Counted from the first letter of the stretch, positions 17,310 through 25,957 are shown. The stretch is DNA of 47,035 nt from Prochlorococcus sp. AG-409-M05 (GCA_003215435.1 QCKJ01000010.1:1-47035); one strand, 5' to 3'. The notes: generated by a model not told the origin, from the sequence alone. A program made the numbers and translations.

Positions 17310-19475
17310 GTGCAAGGTCAGACACAGTCAATCTCCTTTGATGGTCGGGAGATAAGGCTGACTACAGGGCGGTTCGCTCCACAGGCCGGAGGTTCAGTAA
17401 TGATGGAATGTGGGGATACCGCAGTCCTAGTTACAGCAACCCAAGCCAAAGGCCGAGAGGGGATTGATTTTCTCCCTCTTATATGTGACTTCGAAGAACG
17501 CCTGTATGCAGCTGGGCGAATTCCTGGAAGCTTTATGCGTAGAGAAGGCCGTCCGGGAGAAAGAGCAACACTCGTTGCCAGACTTATTGATAGGCCTATG
17601 CGTCCTCTTTTCCCATCATGGATGAGGGATGACATACAAATTGTTGCTTCTTGCCTTTCTCTAGACGAACGAGTCCCTGCAGATGTTCTTGCTGTTACAG
17701 GGGCCTCAATGGCAACTCTTCTTGCTGGGATCCCTTTCCAAGGGCCAATGGCAGCAGTCAGGGTAGGTCTACTCGGTGACGATTTTGTCCTAAACCCAAG
17801 CTTTAGAGAGATAGAAAGGGGTGATCTCGATCTTGTTGTTGCAGGAACTCCCGATGGAGTGGTGATGGTTGAAGCAGGAGCCAATCAACTGTCCGAGCAA
17901 GATGTAATTGAAGCTATTGATTTTGGATATGAAGCTGTATGCGAATTAATCAAGGCCCAAGAATCTATCTTGAAGGATTCAGGTATAGACCAAGTCAAAC
18001 CTGAAGCAGTAGAGGAAGACAGCACCCTGCCTAGCTATCTAGATAAAAATTGCAGCAAGGCCATTGGGGAAGTCCTCAAACAATTCAAACTAAGCAAAGC
18101 CGAACGTGATGAAAAGCTTGATTCAATAAAAAGTGAAGTCACTGAAACTATCGAAGGATTAAAAGAAGATCATGCAGTTCGTAAGGCAATAGGGACAAAC
18201 ACAAAGTTGTTGGGCAACACCTTCAAATCCCTCACAAAAAAACTTATGCGCACCCAGATCTTGAAAGATGGGAAGCGTGTAGATGGTAGGAATCTCGATG
18301 AAGTAAGAAAAATTGATTCTGCTGTAGGAGTACTACCTAACCGAGTTCACGGTTCTGGGCTTTTCCAGCGTGGATTAACCCAAGTTCTCTCTACTGCCAC
18401 ATTAGGGACACCAAGTGATGGGCAGGAAATGGATGACCTAAATCCAAATACAGAAAAGACCTACCTACATCATTACAACTTCCCACCCTATTCAGTAGGC
18501 GAAACCCGTCCAATGAGATCTCCTGGACGCAGAGAAATTGGTCATGGAGCACTTGCTGAACGCGCAATTATTCCTGTGCTTCCAGCGAAAGACACCTTCC
18601 CTTATGTGCTTAGGGTTGTAAGCGAAGTCCTCAGCTCAAATGGATCAACTTCAATGGGCTCAGTTTGCGGAAGCACTCTTGCTCTGATGGATGCAGGCGT
18701 CCCTCTCAAAGCACCCGTTGGTGGTGCTGCCATGGGACTTATTAAAGAAGACAAAGAAGTAAGGATTCTGACTGACATTCAGGGCATAGAAGATTTCCTA
18801 GGGGACATGGATTTCAAAGTTGCCGGTACAGAAAAAGGCATTACTGCTCTGCAAATGGACATGAAGATCACTGGTCTAGCTGTTGGAACTATTTCAGAGG
18901 CAATAAACCAAGCAAAACCCGCAAGGATTCACATCCTCGAGGAAATGAAAAAGGCTATTGAAAAACCTCGAGAGAACTTATCTCCACATGCCCCCAGATT
19001 ATTGAGCTTCAGAATAGACCCTGAGCTTATTGGAACAGTTATTGGTCCAGGTGGTAGAACTATTAAAGGGATTACGGAACGAACAAACACCAAGATCGAT
19101 ATAGAAGATGGTGGCATCGTTACAATTGCATCTCATGACGGAGCTGCCGCGGAAGGTGCTCAGCGGATTATTGAAGGACTGACTAGAAAAGTTAATGAAG
19201 GAGAGGTTTTTACTGGCCCAATAACGCGAATCATCCCCATAGGAGCATTTGTTGAAATTCTCCCTGGCAAAGAAGGAATGATTCACATTTCCCAACTCTC
19301 TGAGGCTCGCGTTGACAAAGTGGAAGACGTTGTGAAAGTTGGAGATGAAGTAACTGTAAGAGTCCGTGAAATCGACAATAGAGGGAGGATTAATCTCACC
19401 TTAAGGGGAGTTCCTCAGAACGGTGAGATGGGTCATTCAGAGCCATCTCCCACCCCTGTTGCTCCTCTTAATTAA
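17310..19475 (+). CDS. pnp: Polyribonucleotide nucleotidyltransferase (PNPase)
   Basis: A 721-aa phosphorolytic 3'-5' exoribonuclease. It starts with GTG preceded by AAGGAAAA. Two RNase PH-like halves are visible: the first with [21 protein letters not shown] and RPMRPLF, the second with [10 protein letters not shown] and [13 protein letters not shown], and the [19 protein letters not shown] metal-site region. A KH domain (about 565-620, [15 protein letters not shown]) and an S1 domain (about 630-700, [19 protein letters not shown]) follow. It degrades mRNA and acts in tRNA/sRNA turnover. A hairpin lies in its leader. The end is convergent with cysQ, 14 bases apart. Confidence 0.98.
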   Translation: MQGQTQSISFDGREIRLTTGRFAPQAGGSVMMECGDTAVLVTATQAKGREGIDFLPLICDFEERLYAAGRIPGSFMRREGRPGERATLVARLIDRPMRPLFPSWMRDDIQIVASCLSLDERVPADVLAVTGASMATLLAGIPFQGPMAAVRVGLLGDDFVLNPSFREIERGDLDLVVAGTPDGVVMVEAGANQLSEQDVIEAIDFGYEAVCELIKAQESILKDSGIDQVKPEAVEEDSTLPSYLDKNCSKAIGEVLKQFKLSKAERDEKLDSIKSEVTETIEGLKEDHAVRKAIGTNTKLLGNTFKSLTKKLMRTQILKDGKRVDGRNLDEVRKIDSAVGVLPNRVHGSGLFQRGLTQVLSTATLGTPSDGQEMDDLNPNTEKTYLHHYNFPPYSVGETRPMRSPGRREIGHGALAERAIIPVLPAKDTFPYVLRVVSEVLSSNGSTSMGSVCGSTLALMDAGVPLKAPVGGAAMGLIKEDKEVRILTDIQGIEDFLGDMDFKVAGTEKGITALQMDMKITGLAVGTISEAINQAKPARIHILEEMKKAIEKPRENLSPHAPRLLSFRIDPELIGTVIGPGGRTIKGITERTNTKIDIEDGGIVTIASHDGAAAEGAQRIIEGLTRKVNEGEVFTGPITRIIPIGAFVEILPGKEGMIHISQLSEARVDKVEDVVKVGDEVTVRVREIDNRGRINLTLRGVPQNGEMGHSEPSPTPVAPLN

Positions 19476-19489
19476 TAGAGTTAAAACAT

Positions 19490-20407
19490 CTACACAAGAA
19501 ACTCTGGGGCCAAGTTTTTAATCCCCAAAAGTACTTTCTCTGACAATTCATTGTGAGAGAAACCATGACTGGCAATTAGGCATCCTTCTTGTAAAAAGTT
19601 CTTGTTGTTATAAGTAAGAGCATTTCCATTTGCATGCGTAAACTTCCCTCCTGCTGCTACCAATAAGGCCTCTGGAGCAGCCATGTCCCAATCTTTGGGT
19701 GCACTTTTACCAGATAATGACAAATAGAAGTCTGCCTCGCCTCTGAGAATAGATACCACTTTGCACCCAACGCTTCCAATCATCTTTGTACCCCCTATTG
19801 GCATCAGTTTTAAAAGTTCAACTAACCTTTCATCTCTATGGTTTTTGCTGGAGACAAGCAATAATTCACTAATTTTTTTTCGTTGGCTAAAAGTTACCTC
19901 TCTTTTCCTTCCCAACCTATCTTCAGACCAGGCCCCCAACCCAATCAATCCAAACCACAATTCCTCTAATTCAGGAATTAAAACGATCCCTAAAACAGGT
20001 TTGTTTCTTCGGACTAAAGCCAAATGAACTGCATATTCTCCTGTTCCCTGCAGAAAGTCCTTAGTCCCATCTAATGGATCAAGTATCCAAAGCCATTCTC
20101 GACCGTAAGAGTTACCAGAAAGATTCTCCCCTTTCGCAGTCTCTTCACTAATAATTGTCCAGTCAGCTAAAGGGAATTTCTCCTGAAAACTTTTCAAAAG
20201 CCATGAGTTCACTGCTAGGTCTGCAGCAGTAACTGGTCCGTCAGATTGATTATCAACCTTCAAAACCCTTTCGAATCCATATGGAGGTTGCTCTCCACGA
20301 GCGTATGCTCGAAGAATATCTGCAGCCCCCCAGCAAACACCCCTAAGCTCAATGAGCAAGTTTTCGCAATCAATGCCTGGGGGCAATTCATCAAACATGG
20401 GCATCAT
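19490..20407 (-). CDS. cysQ: 3'(2'),5'-bisphosphate nucleotidase, CysQ-like (inositol monophosphatase family)
   Basis: A lithium-sensitive-type phosphatase of 305 aa. The metal site is visible as SEET (87-90), WILDPLDGTKDFLQG (107-121), and SAPKDWDMAAPEALLVAAGG near the C-terminus. CysQ hydrolyses PAP made during sulfate assimilation; other members of the fold act on inositol phosphate or fructose-1,6-bisphosphate, so the substrate assignment is moderate. The start has ATGATGCCCATG, leaving three possible Met. Only 23 bases separate it from the divergent rsmI gene, so the two promoters must overlap or lie in the coding regions. Confidence 0.82.
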   Translation of the reverse strand: MMPMFDELPPGIDCENLLIELRGVCWGAADILRAYARGEQPPYGFERVLKVDNQSDGPVTAADLAVNSWLLKSFQEKFPLADWTIISEETAKGENLSGNSYGREWLWILDPLDGTKDFLQGTGEYAVHLALVRRNKPVLGIVLIPELEELWFGLIGLGAWSEDRLGRKREVTFSQRKKISELLLVSSKNHRDERLVELLKLMPIGGTKMIGSVGCKVVSILRGEADFYLSLSGKSAPKDWDMAAPEALLVAAGGKFTHANGNALTYNNKNFLQEGCLIASHGFSHNELSEKVLLGIKNLAPEFLV

Positions 20408-20430
20408 GTATACAAAGCTTTAGGTACATT

Positions 20431-21300
20431 GTGATTCAACGTCTAGAGCCTGCTCCAGGGGTCCTATATGTAGTAGGTACTCCCATTGGTCATTTGGGAG
20501 ACCTCTCTCCAAGAGCCAAGTCAATTCTTATGAAAGTCACAGCAATCGCCTGTGAGGATACTCGTCATAGTTCAAAGTTATTAAAAAGTATCGGTAGCAA
20601 TAGTCCTCTTTTTAGCTTTCATAAACACAATATCCAAAGTCGCTTACCAAGAATTCTTGACCACCTCGAAAAAGGCCAAAGCATTGCATTAATTTCAGAT
20701 GCTGGTTTACCTGGGATAAGTGACCCCGGCGAACTACTCGTAGCTGCTTCACGGAAAGCTGGCCATGAAGTCATTTGCATTCCAGGTCCTTGCGCTGCCA
20801 CCACAGCACTAGTAAGCAGTGGACTTCCTTGCAATACATTCTGCTTCGAAGGATTTCTTCCCAATAGTGGTAACACCAGAAAACAAAAAATAGCCGAAAT
20901 TTCCAAGGAGCCTCGAACTACCATCATTTACGAGGCCCCTCATAAGCTTTTAAAACTTCTAGGAGATTTAGAAGAAGCCTGCGGCGCAGATCGACCTTTG
21001 CAAGTAGCAAGAGAGCTCACGAAAATCCACGAGGAACAGATCGGTCCAACAATTTCTAGTGCAATTCATCATTTTCAAAAGAAGAAACCCATCGGAGAAT
21101 GCACTCTCATACTTGGGGGAGCCCCCCCCCCCCCCCCCTCTAATCCCCCTACAGAAGAATTAATAAAGGAATTAAGGACACTTATTCAAACTGGATTAAG
21201 TGCCAGTGATGCCACTCGTCAACTAGCAGCTAGTTCGGGTCAATCAAAAAGGATGCTTTATTCTCTACTCCATAAAGAAAAGCTAGACAAAGCCAATTGA
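20431..21300 (+). CDS. rsmI: 16S rRNA (cytidine(1402)-2'-O)-methyltransferase
   Basis: RsmI of 289 aa, started by GTG; it uses SAM to 2'-O-methylate C1402 in the ribosomal P site region. Seen: LYVVGTPIGHLGDLSPRAK (N-terminal SAM-binding motif), EDTRHSSKLL, SDAGLPGISDPGE and CIPGPCAATTALVSSGL. The catalytic domain ends near residue 228 and a C-terminal helical HTH-like domain follows (237-289). The two are joined by five prolines (232-236) encoded by a run of 17 C. Loss or gain of one C leads to a stop within at most nine codons, removing only the C-terminal domain. Confidence 0.95.
   Translation: MIQRLEPAPGVLYVVGTPIGHLGDLSPRAKSILMKVTAIACEDTRHSSKLLKSIGSNSPLFSFHKHNIQSRLPRILDHLEKGQSIALISDAGLPGISDPGELLVAASRKAGHEVICIPGPCAATTALVSSGLPCNTFCFEGFLPNSGNTRKQKIAEISKEPRTTIIYEAPHKLLKLLGDLEEACGADRPLQVARELTKIHEEQIGPTISSAIHHFQKKKPIGECTLILGGAPPPPPSNPPTEELIKELRTLIQTGLSASDATRQLAASSGQSKRMLYSLLHKEKLDKAN
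21122..21138 (+). repeat. 17-nt homopolymeric C tract inside rsmI
   Basis: An uninterrupted run of 17 C follows G21121 and precedes TCTAAT. It encodes Ala-Pro5 in the current frame. With one C fewer the frame reads about eight residues and stops at TAA; with one more it reads one Leu and stops at TAA. No other homopolymer of comparable length was seen in the window (the next longest G/C runs are about 7). Confidence 0.97.
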
Positions 21301-21335
21301 ACAGGCTAAAAGAATGATCTATCTCATCTAAACCT

Positions 21336-21566
21336 GTGCACCTTAAAGTTCGGCTATTAGTAACGAATTTTGGGGTTGCATTATTACTGATGCTTCTACT
21401 TTGCATGGGAGTGCAAAATCCAAATGATGAAAAAGTACTTAATTTAGGTTTAACAACAACTGTTCCTCTCCCCGCCAGTTTCTTTATAGGTATCTCATGC
21501 ATACTTGGAGTGATTAGTGGCGGCAGTACTGCCGCCCTATTATTACCTTCAAAACGAAGGTATTAA
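21336..21566 (+). CDS. Small two-helix membrane protein, unknown function
   Basis: A 76-aa frame with a GTG start. It has two hydrophobic segments, about 6-25 (LLVTNFGVALLLMLLLCMGV) and 46-68 (ASFFIGISCILGVISGGSTAAL), and a short basic tail. The arrangement recalls LapA/DUF1049-like small membrane proteins, but I cannot assign it. It follows rsmI by 35 bases and is convergent with the HTH protein gene, 19 bases apart. A family seen mainly in cyanobacteria is likely. Confidence 0.65.
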   Translation: MHLKVRLLVTNFGVALLLMLLLCMGVQNPNDEKVLNLGLTTTVPLPASFFIGISCILGVISGGSTAALLLPSKRRY

Positions 21567-21585
21567 AAATTTCCCTAAACATTAA

Positions 21586-22368
21586 TTATTGATCAAGCGC
21601 AATCAAAGATCCTTCAAGAACCAAACGTGTAATCCCTTTTGCCAAAAGATAATCTACTGACAGCAAAAAGACCTGCGTATCAGGGATTTTAATCACGCGT
21701 TGACTTCTTCCACACTGCCTCCTTGCCATCCTAGGGGTCGTAAAAAGATAAAGCGCATTACGTTCTAATTCAGAATCAGAAAGAGGCCCTAATCCAGAAA
21801 ATAACTTCAAAGGTTGAATATCAAGTTCATCAGATTTATCAACTAACATATATGCACTTCTTGGCAATGCACCCGAATTTAGAGGTTTGACCTCTATTTC
21901 CTTCTTTTCATCAAAATCAGTTATATCGCCAAAAGGCACCAGCTCCGTGAAAGGTGAGAAAGTTTGATCATCTCCAGAGGACAAGACAATATCGTCATCC
22001 TCTGAAGAATCTTCTTCAAACACATTCTCCAAATCATTTTCCTCAACCTTAAGCTCCTTGCCTCGCTCATCTGTAACCTCTGCATTACCAAGTGCAACAG
22101 GGTCATCAACTGAGGAAGAACCTAAGTCATCTAAATCCATAGTGGCAGAAGAGAGATTTTCAAAAGAATCAATATTGCTTTGATTTCCTCTCTTAGATCG
22201 AAATGCTTTTATAGCGGAATACTCCTCCGCAGAGAGGAGCCCTTTTACTGTCCTGCTAACGGTTATAGGGCTACATCCAAATTGATCAGCAAGCACTGAA
22301 GTGGATACGCCAGCCTGAAATTTTTTCAGGAGCTCACTCTTTTGTTTGTCGCTAAGTCTTCGAGCCAC
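21586..22368 (-). CDS. HTH protein with acidic linker, unknown function
   Basis: A protein of 260 aa in three parts. Residues about 3-50 form a helix-turn-helix of transposase or resolvase type (KQKSELLKKFQAGVSTSVLA, then FGCSPITVSRTVKGLL). Residues about 70-150 are strongly acidic, rich in D, E and S, with little predicted structure. Residues about 165-260 form a distinct domain with a basic patch (TPRMARRQCGRSQRVIKIP) and a hydrophobic C-terminal end. No catalytic motif of a transposase is present. A DNA-binding regulator is the simplest reading. The gene starts 71 bases from tRNA-Arg. Confidence 0.75.
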   Translation of the reverse strand: MARRLSDKQKSELLKKFQAGVSTSVLADQFGCSPITVSRTVKGLLSAEEYSAIKAFRSKRGNQSNIDSFENLSSATMDLDDLGSSSVDDPVALGNAEVTDERGKELKVEENDLENVFEEDSSEDDDIVLSSGDDQTFSPFTELVPFGDITDFDEKKEIEVKPLNSGALPRSAYMLVDKSDELDIQPLKLFSGLGPLSDSELERNALYLFTTPRMARRQCGRSQRVIKIPDTQVFLLSVDYLLAKGITRLVLEGSLIALDQ

Positions 22369-22439
22369 CGTCTAAGAAAGTGCGAAGCTAACAACCTTAA
22401 GCCCACCAGAGTAGGAATGGCTGCCAAAATATAGTAAAT

Positions 22440-22513
22440 GCTCCCTTAGCTCAGCTGGATAGAGCAGCTGCCTTCTAAGCAGCCGGTCGTTGGTTCGAAT
22501 CCAACAGGGGGCG
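22440..22513 (+). tRNA. tRNA-Arg (anticodon UCU)
   Basis: A 74-nt cloverleaf: acceptor GCTCCCT pairs with AGGGGGC (one T-G wobble), D arm GCTC/GAGC, anticodon stem GCTGC/GCAGC with loop CTTCTAA giving anticodon TCT, T arm GTTGG-TTCGAAT-CCAAC, discriminator G. CCA is not encoded. It reads the rare codon AGA, and AT-rich accessory genes begin right after it. Confidence 0.97.
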
Positions 22514-22701
22514 TGATTCATTCCGTAAAGCAACCTTCGAATAGGTAAGACCTTCCTGGCTGGTGATCTTCCATGTAAGAGCGCTGAACAGAAGTCATTA
22601 ATCAACTAGTGCCGTTCTTCACTTGTTTTCAATAGTAATAAAACCGTACTCCAAGGCTTGTGTATACAAACGAACTCTGATTAATGCTTTAGTCGTAAAT
22701 T

Positions 22702-23394
22702 TCAATGTAAGTGAGAAGACGAATTATTAACACATTCAACAGAAAAATAAGAACCTGGCTTAAAGCTCGAATTCATATTTACGGACGAGGAATCGGTATC
22801 AAAGTATAACTCTGCAAGTGCTAGCCGAAAGTCAAATGAAACCATAGTTTTGTTTGTATCATTGATTTCTGACCCATGCATGCAATCAATATGATCGAAA
22901 GAAAAGACTCTCCCATATGGACACTCTAACGATATATAATTATCACTTCCAGGAAAATCTTCTGTCCTCAGAGAAGCATTTCCCTCATAGTTTGCAAGTC
23001 CTAGGTTAAAGTTAATTTCATAGTCCTGGTGATTATATTTGCTATCTTTATGATACTCTCCAACAAATCTATTGCCTGGCAAGCCTATCCTAAATGTAGG
23101 GATAACTTGATAATAAAAGTCGGTCATTACTATGGGGTATATAAACTCTTTCACGAAGGAATTGTAGATTGGTTGCAAAGTTGATGCGAAAGTAGAATAA
23201 AAGACTTTGTGTGCAAGGGTACATTGATCTGTAGATCTTTGAAACTTATCGAAACGCCCCAGGTACAAGTGCAAGTCCTCTAGATTTATTCCCAAGATTG
23301 ACTCGATTTCCTGCCTAAATGGATACTTTTTTGTTGAATAACTAAATGACTTTTTATGCAACCCTGATCTAAGTGAAGATACCGAGATACTCAT
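22702..23394 (-). CDS. StrG-like 2-oxoglutarate/Fe(II)-dependent oxygenase
   Basis: A protein of 230 aa. Residues 101-190 show a cupin-type dioxygenase core: FRIGLPGNRFVGEYHKD with the iron-binding H115-x-D117, KYNHQDYEINFNLGLA, then a distal histidine H173 in IDCMHGSEIN and SFDFRL (186-191) with the Arg expected to bind 2-oxoglutarate. This pattern matches the StrG-like family known from aminoglycoside and surface-polysaccharide gene clusters. The substrate is unknown. Codon use is very AT-rich. It lies after tRNA-Arg and next to a GT2 gene in the same direction, so oxidation of a sugar or peptide in a surface glycan is a reasonable inference. Confidence 0.72.
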   Translation of the reverse strand: MSISVSSLRSGLHKKSFSYSTKKYPFRQEIESILGINLEDLHLYLGRFDKFQRSTDQCTLAHKVFYSTFASTLQPIYNSFVKEFIYPIVMTDFYYQVIPTFRIGLPGNRFVGEYHKDSKYNHQDYEINFNLGLANYEGNASLRTEDFPGSDNYISLECPYGRVFSFDHIDCMHGSEINDTNKTMVSFDFRLALAELYFDTDSSSVNMNSSFKPGSYFSVECVNNSSSHLH

Positions 23395-23552
23395 ATCTTA
23401 TGAGTGGCAGAAGTAATTATATCACATGGATAGCAATAAAAAGAATTTAAAGGGTCTATTAAGAGATAACTCTATCTAAATTAAAATCGAAACAAATTTA
23501 TTTCTTTTTTAATCAAATATTCATTTTTTTATATTAAATATTTTTTTATTTG
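23395..23552. other. Very AT-rich intergenic spacer
   Basis: Between the oxygenase and the GT2 gene lies a stretch dominated by A and T, with runs of seven to eight T around 23526-23547. I see no ORF and no GC-containing hairpin. It may hold the promoter of the oxygenase gene. Confidence 0.5.
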
Positions 23553-24458
23553 TTAGTTATTTTTTCTTCTCCCAAGCCTCATAATTCTACATATATTAGG
23601 GTGGTTATCCTCCAATCTTCCATATCGATTTAAAAGAAAGTCGATGAAGCCTAAGACCATTAAAAAGAGCTTCTTACCAACTTCTTTTTCGATTAAAATA
23701 GTCTTTATACAATGATCTCGGATGTCACACAAATAAAGAAATAATTGTTTTCTGAACTCAGGATAGTGACGTCTTATATAAAGAGAATTTCTAATATAAT
23801 AGTAACGCTGGCCTGGATAGTGATTATATGAAGTAATCTCCCTCCCGAAAATCTTTTTAGTGATGGGATTCCCAATGCTATGGTGCATATAAACTTTTGG
23901 ATTCACAATTATCTTATATTTCTCCCTTCTCAAACGAATACAAAATTCATGGTCGATCTGATCCATAAAGAACTTGCCTTCTAATCCACCGATCAGCCTC
24001 CAAGTTGACAGCCTAATAATGCTTCCAGAAGTAATAGAACTTTTAGCCTCAAATAAATCTGAACTAGAGATTGAGGCTACATGGCATGTAAATGTTGGCG
24101 ACACAACTGCTATTTCATTGTTTATCATCACCTTCAATCCCATTTTCAAATGTCGATCAATATCATTCTCATCAAAAAAGCTATCTTGGTCCATAGTCAA
24201 TATATATTGATATCCTTTTTGGATAGCCCTTGAACATCCTTCATTCATTCCGTTTGCCACTCCTGAATTTCTGCCTACAAAGAAATAAGTTACTGAGCCA
24301 AGTCCATCTAATAAATGAAAATTATCACTAGGAGAGTTGTCTATTACCCAAGTATGGTCTAGGTGTTTTGAATAAGTTTTTAAATTATCAACATAACTTT
24401 TCTTGGGGCAATACCAGACGACAACGCCAGCAACAGCATCACTTTTAAAAGAACTCAT
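23553..24458 (-). CDS. Glycosyltransferase family 2, rhamnosyltransferase-like
   Basis: A GT-A enzyme of 301 aa. It begins with VAGVVVWYCPKK, then WVIDNS, GRNSGVANGMNEG (62-74), the metal-binding ILTMDQDSFF (86-95), SGSIIRLSTWRLIGG (144-158), and FFMDQIDHEFCIR (163-175) with a probable catalytic acidic residue. The arrangement matches dTDP-rhamnosyl transferases of O-antigen clusters. It would act in the cytosol on a lipid-linked acceptor. The gene is AT-rich, is preceded by 71 bases to the divergent coiled-coil protein gene, and is followed by 158 bases of extremely AT-rich DNA before the oxygenase gene. Confidence 0.85.
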   Translation of the reverse strand: MSSFKSDAVAGVVVWYCPKKSYVDNLKTYSKHLDHTWVIDNSPSDNFHLLDGLGSVTYFFVGRNSGVANGMNEGCSRAIQKGYQYILTMDQDSFFDENDIDRHLKMGLKVMINNEIAVVSPTFTCHVASISSSDLFEAKSSITSGSIIRLSTWRLIGGLEGKFFMDQIDHEFCIRLRREKYKIIVNPKVYMHHSIGNPITKKIFGREITSYNHYPGQRYYYIRNSLYIRRHYPEFRKQLFLYLCDIRDHCIKTILIEKEVGKKLFLMVLGFIDFLLNRYGRLEDNHPNICRIMRLGRRKNN

Positions 24459-24530
24459 TACTATGCCTTTAAGAAAGTTGGTTTTAATGATTTAAGTGCG
24501 TTTAACTGATAAAAAATCAACAGTTACAGC

Positions 24531-25235
24531 ATGGCTTATTCAGAGGCTGAAGTTCTAGCAGGTGGATTAGCACACATACCTGTGATTGTTGTAATCCTTT
24601 TGTTCATTAGTAGCTATACCAAAAATCGATCTAGTAAAACAATATCTAAAAGCGGAAGGGATACTTCTTCAGATCAAATAAGAGAGGCTCTTGAAGCTGC
24701 AGAAAAAGAAAAATTATCCCTTGAGAAGAAGCAAAAAGAGCTGCGTGAAGCTGAGGAAGCTCGTCTTAAAAGCCTCTCAGAGAATGAAGGCCTCCAACGA
24801 AAGCAGGGCAACTCGCAAGAAAACATAGCCACAGCTGCTGAGCCAGAGGAGGTACTTAGCAAAGTTGAAGACCAGCCCAATAATTATTCCAAGCCATCGC
24901 TAAAAGAGGGTAATGAATCTGACGAAACTAATTCGTCAGATTCATTACTAGAGGTCTCCGAAGCAGGCAAGGTTGAAGAACTACTAAAAGCCCAGGTAGA
25001 GCAGCTCGAAGCACAAGCAGAATTCAATAAGATCCAATCAAAGGCTAGAATAAATTCCAATTTCGGGACACTATTAAGCAGACCTCAGAAGAGCAAAAAC
25101 TTATTGCAATTAATTGCATTTGCAACAATTATAATAGGGGGATCTGGTCTATTTTTTACACAACAAAGTTATGTAGAAGAGATTAACTATCCAGCAGTTA
25201 ATGCAATTAAAAGCAGCAAAGCACTCTCTCAATAA
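24531..25235 (+). CDS. Two-anchor coiled-coil membrane protein, unknown function
   Basis: A protein of 234 aa. It has a hydrophobic helix near the N-terminus (about 9-27, AGGLAHIPVIVVILLFIS), a long charged coiled coil (about 45-90, EALEAAEKEKLSLEKKQKEL), an acidic Ser/Asn-rich linker, a second helical part (about 140-170), and a C-terminal hydrophobic helix (about 192-212). Both ends would be membrane-anchored with a soluble middle. The linker is encoded across a 17-bp perfect inverted repeat. I do not recognise the family; it is probably restricted to marine picocyanobacteria. It is divergent from the GT2 gene. Confidence 0.7.
   Translation: MAYSEAEVLAGGLAHIPVIVVILLFISSYTKNRSSKTISKSGRDTSSDQIREALEAAEKEKLSLEKKQKELREAEEARLKSLSENEGLQRKQGNSQENIATAAEPEEVLSKVEDQPNNYSKPSLKEGNESDETNSSDSLLEVSEAGKVEELLKAQVEQLEAQAEFNKIQSKARINSNFGTLLSRPQKSKNLLQLIAFATIIIGGSGLFFTQQSYVEEINYPAVNAIKSSKALSQ
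24910..24948. repeat. 17-bp perfect inverted repeat inside a coding region
   Basis: Arms GTAATGAATCTGACGAA and TTCGTCAGATTCATTAC are exactly complementary around a 5-nt spacer ACTAA. The element sits in the acidic linker of the two-anchor coiled-coil protein and keeps the frame open. It contains a G+C-poor but long stem, without a following T run, so it does not look like a terminator. Confidence 0.95.
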
Positions 25236-25448
25236 TACTATAAATCAATACGCTTCTCATGCATATTGGCAACTATTTAAGAGAGGTCAATAAAAGTTTG
25301 TAAATAAAAAGATTCTCTCAATCTAGTAAAAGGTTATTAAAATAGTAAGCTCTTAATACTAAATAAAATCATTTTCGATTATGCTAAATAGAATAGCTTT
25401 GTTTTTCTTTTGATTTATTTGAAATAGTGAATACTTCCTTTTTGGAGA
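25236..25448. other. AT-rich intergenic region, convergent ends
   Basis: About 210 bases between the ends of two convergent genes. The sequence is AT-rich with several short ATTAAAATA-like tracts. I see no gene, no tRNA and no clear GC-rich terminator hairpin. Confidence 0.5.
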
Positions 25449-25826
25449 CTACCTCCCAACATTAATTATAAAGTCATGGAAACCCTGCACTTTGAAATAA
25501 AGAAATACTGCAACTAGGAGTAAAGCGTTTAATCCGAAAAGAGTAAAACTTAGAATCATTCTTTGCCTTCTACTAGGCAACTTGTATTTAATACCTCCCG
25601 CAAGTTTATATTCATTAAGGTCCATATCTTCCTCAACCTCTTTTGGGTTATCAGTTTTTACTGACTTTTTGGAGGCAAGTGGTGACTTCTTAGATTTTCT
25701 ATCCAAAGGTTTGAATAAGTCCTTCTTAACTTTTCCCAACCCCTTAGCTTTCAGCCTTTCAGAGGGAGCGAGTTCTTCTCCCTCTGATTGTAAACGCTCG
25801 TTGTTTTCCCCCTTTGTTTTTTCCAT
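25449..25826 (-). CDS. Small tail-anchored protein with charged N-terminus, unknown function
   Basis: A protein of 125 aa. The first about 85 residues are highly charged and Lys-rich (KAKGLGKVKKDLFKPLDRKS), with no clear fold. A single hydrophobic helix lies near the C-terminus (about 91-112, ILSFTLFGLNALLLVAVFLYF), followed by a short tail. This suggests a membrane protein with its N-terminus in the cytosol. I do not recognise a family. An opposite-strand frame of 83 codons over the same DNA is Ser/Leu-rich and looks like a shadow. Confidence 0.6.
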   Translation of the reverse strand: MEKTKGENNERLQSEGEELAPSERLKAKGLGKVKKDLFKPLDRKSKKSPLASKKSVKTDNPKEVEEDMDLNEYKLAGGIKYKLPSRRQRMILSFTLFGLNALLLVAVFLYFKVQGFHDFIINVGR

Positions 25827-25957
25827 TATTTGAATAGCTATACCTTTCGAATAAGCCTAAAAAGACAAGATAAGCAAGTTATCAAAAAAACACTGGAAAA
25901 AGAAATAGACCGCAATCCTTTAAAAACTTTTCTTCTAAAAATACTCTCTGGAATAAA

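Noticed and set aside
22372..22605. A 77-codon minus-strand ORF with CWIRTNDRLLRRQLLYPAELRE-like text
   Set aside because: It is the antisense translation of the tRNA-Arg gene, a well-known false ORF; no independent support.
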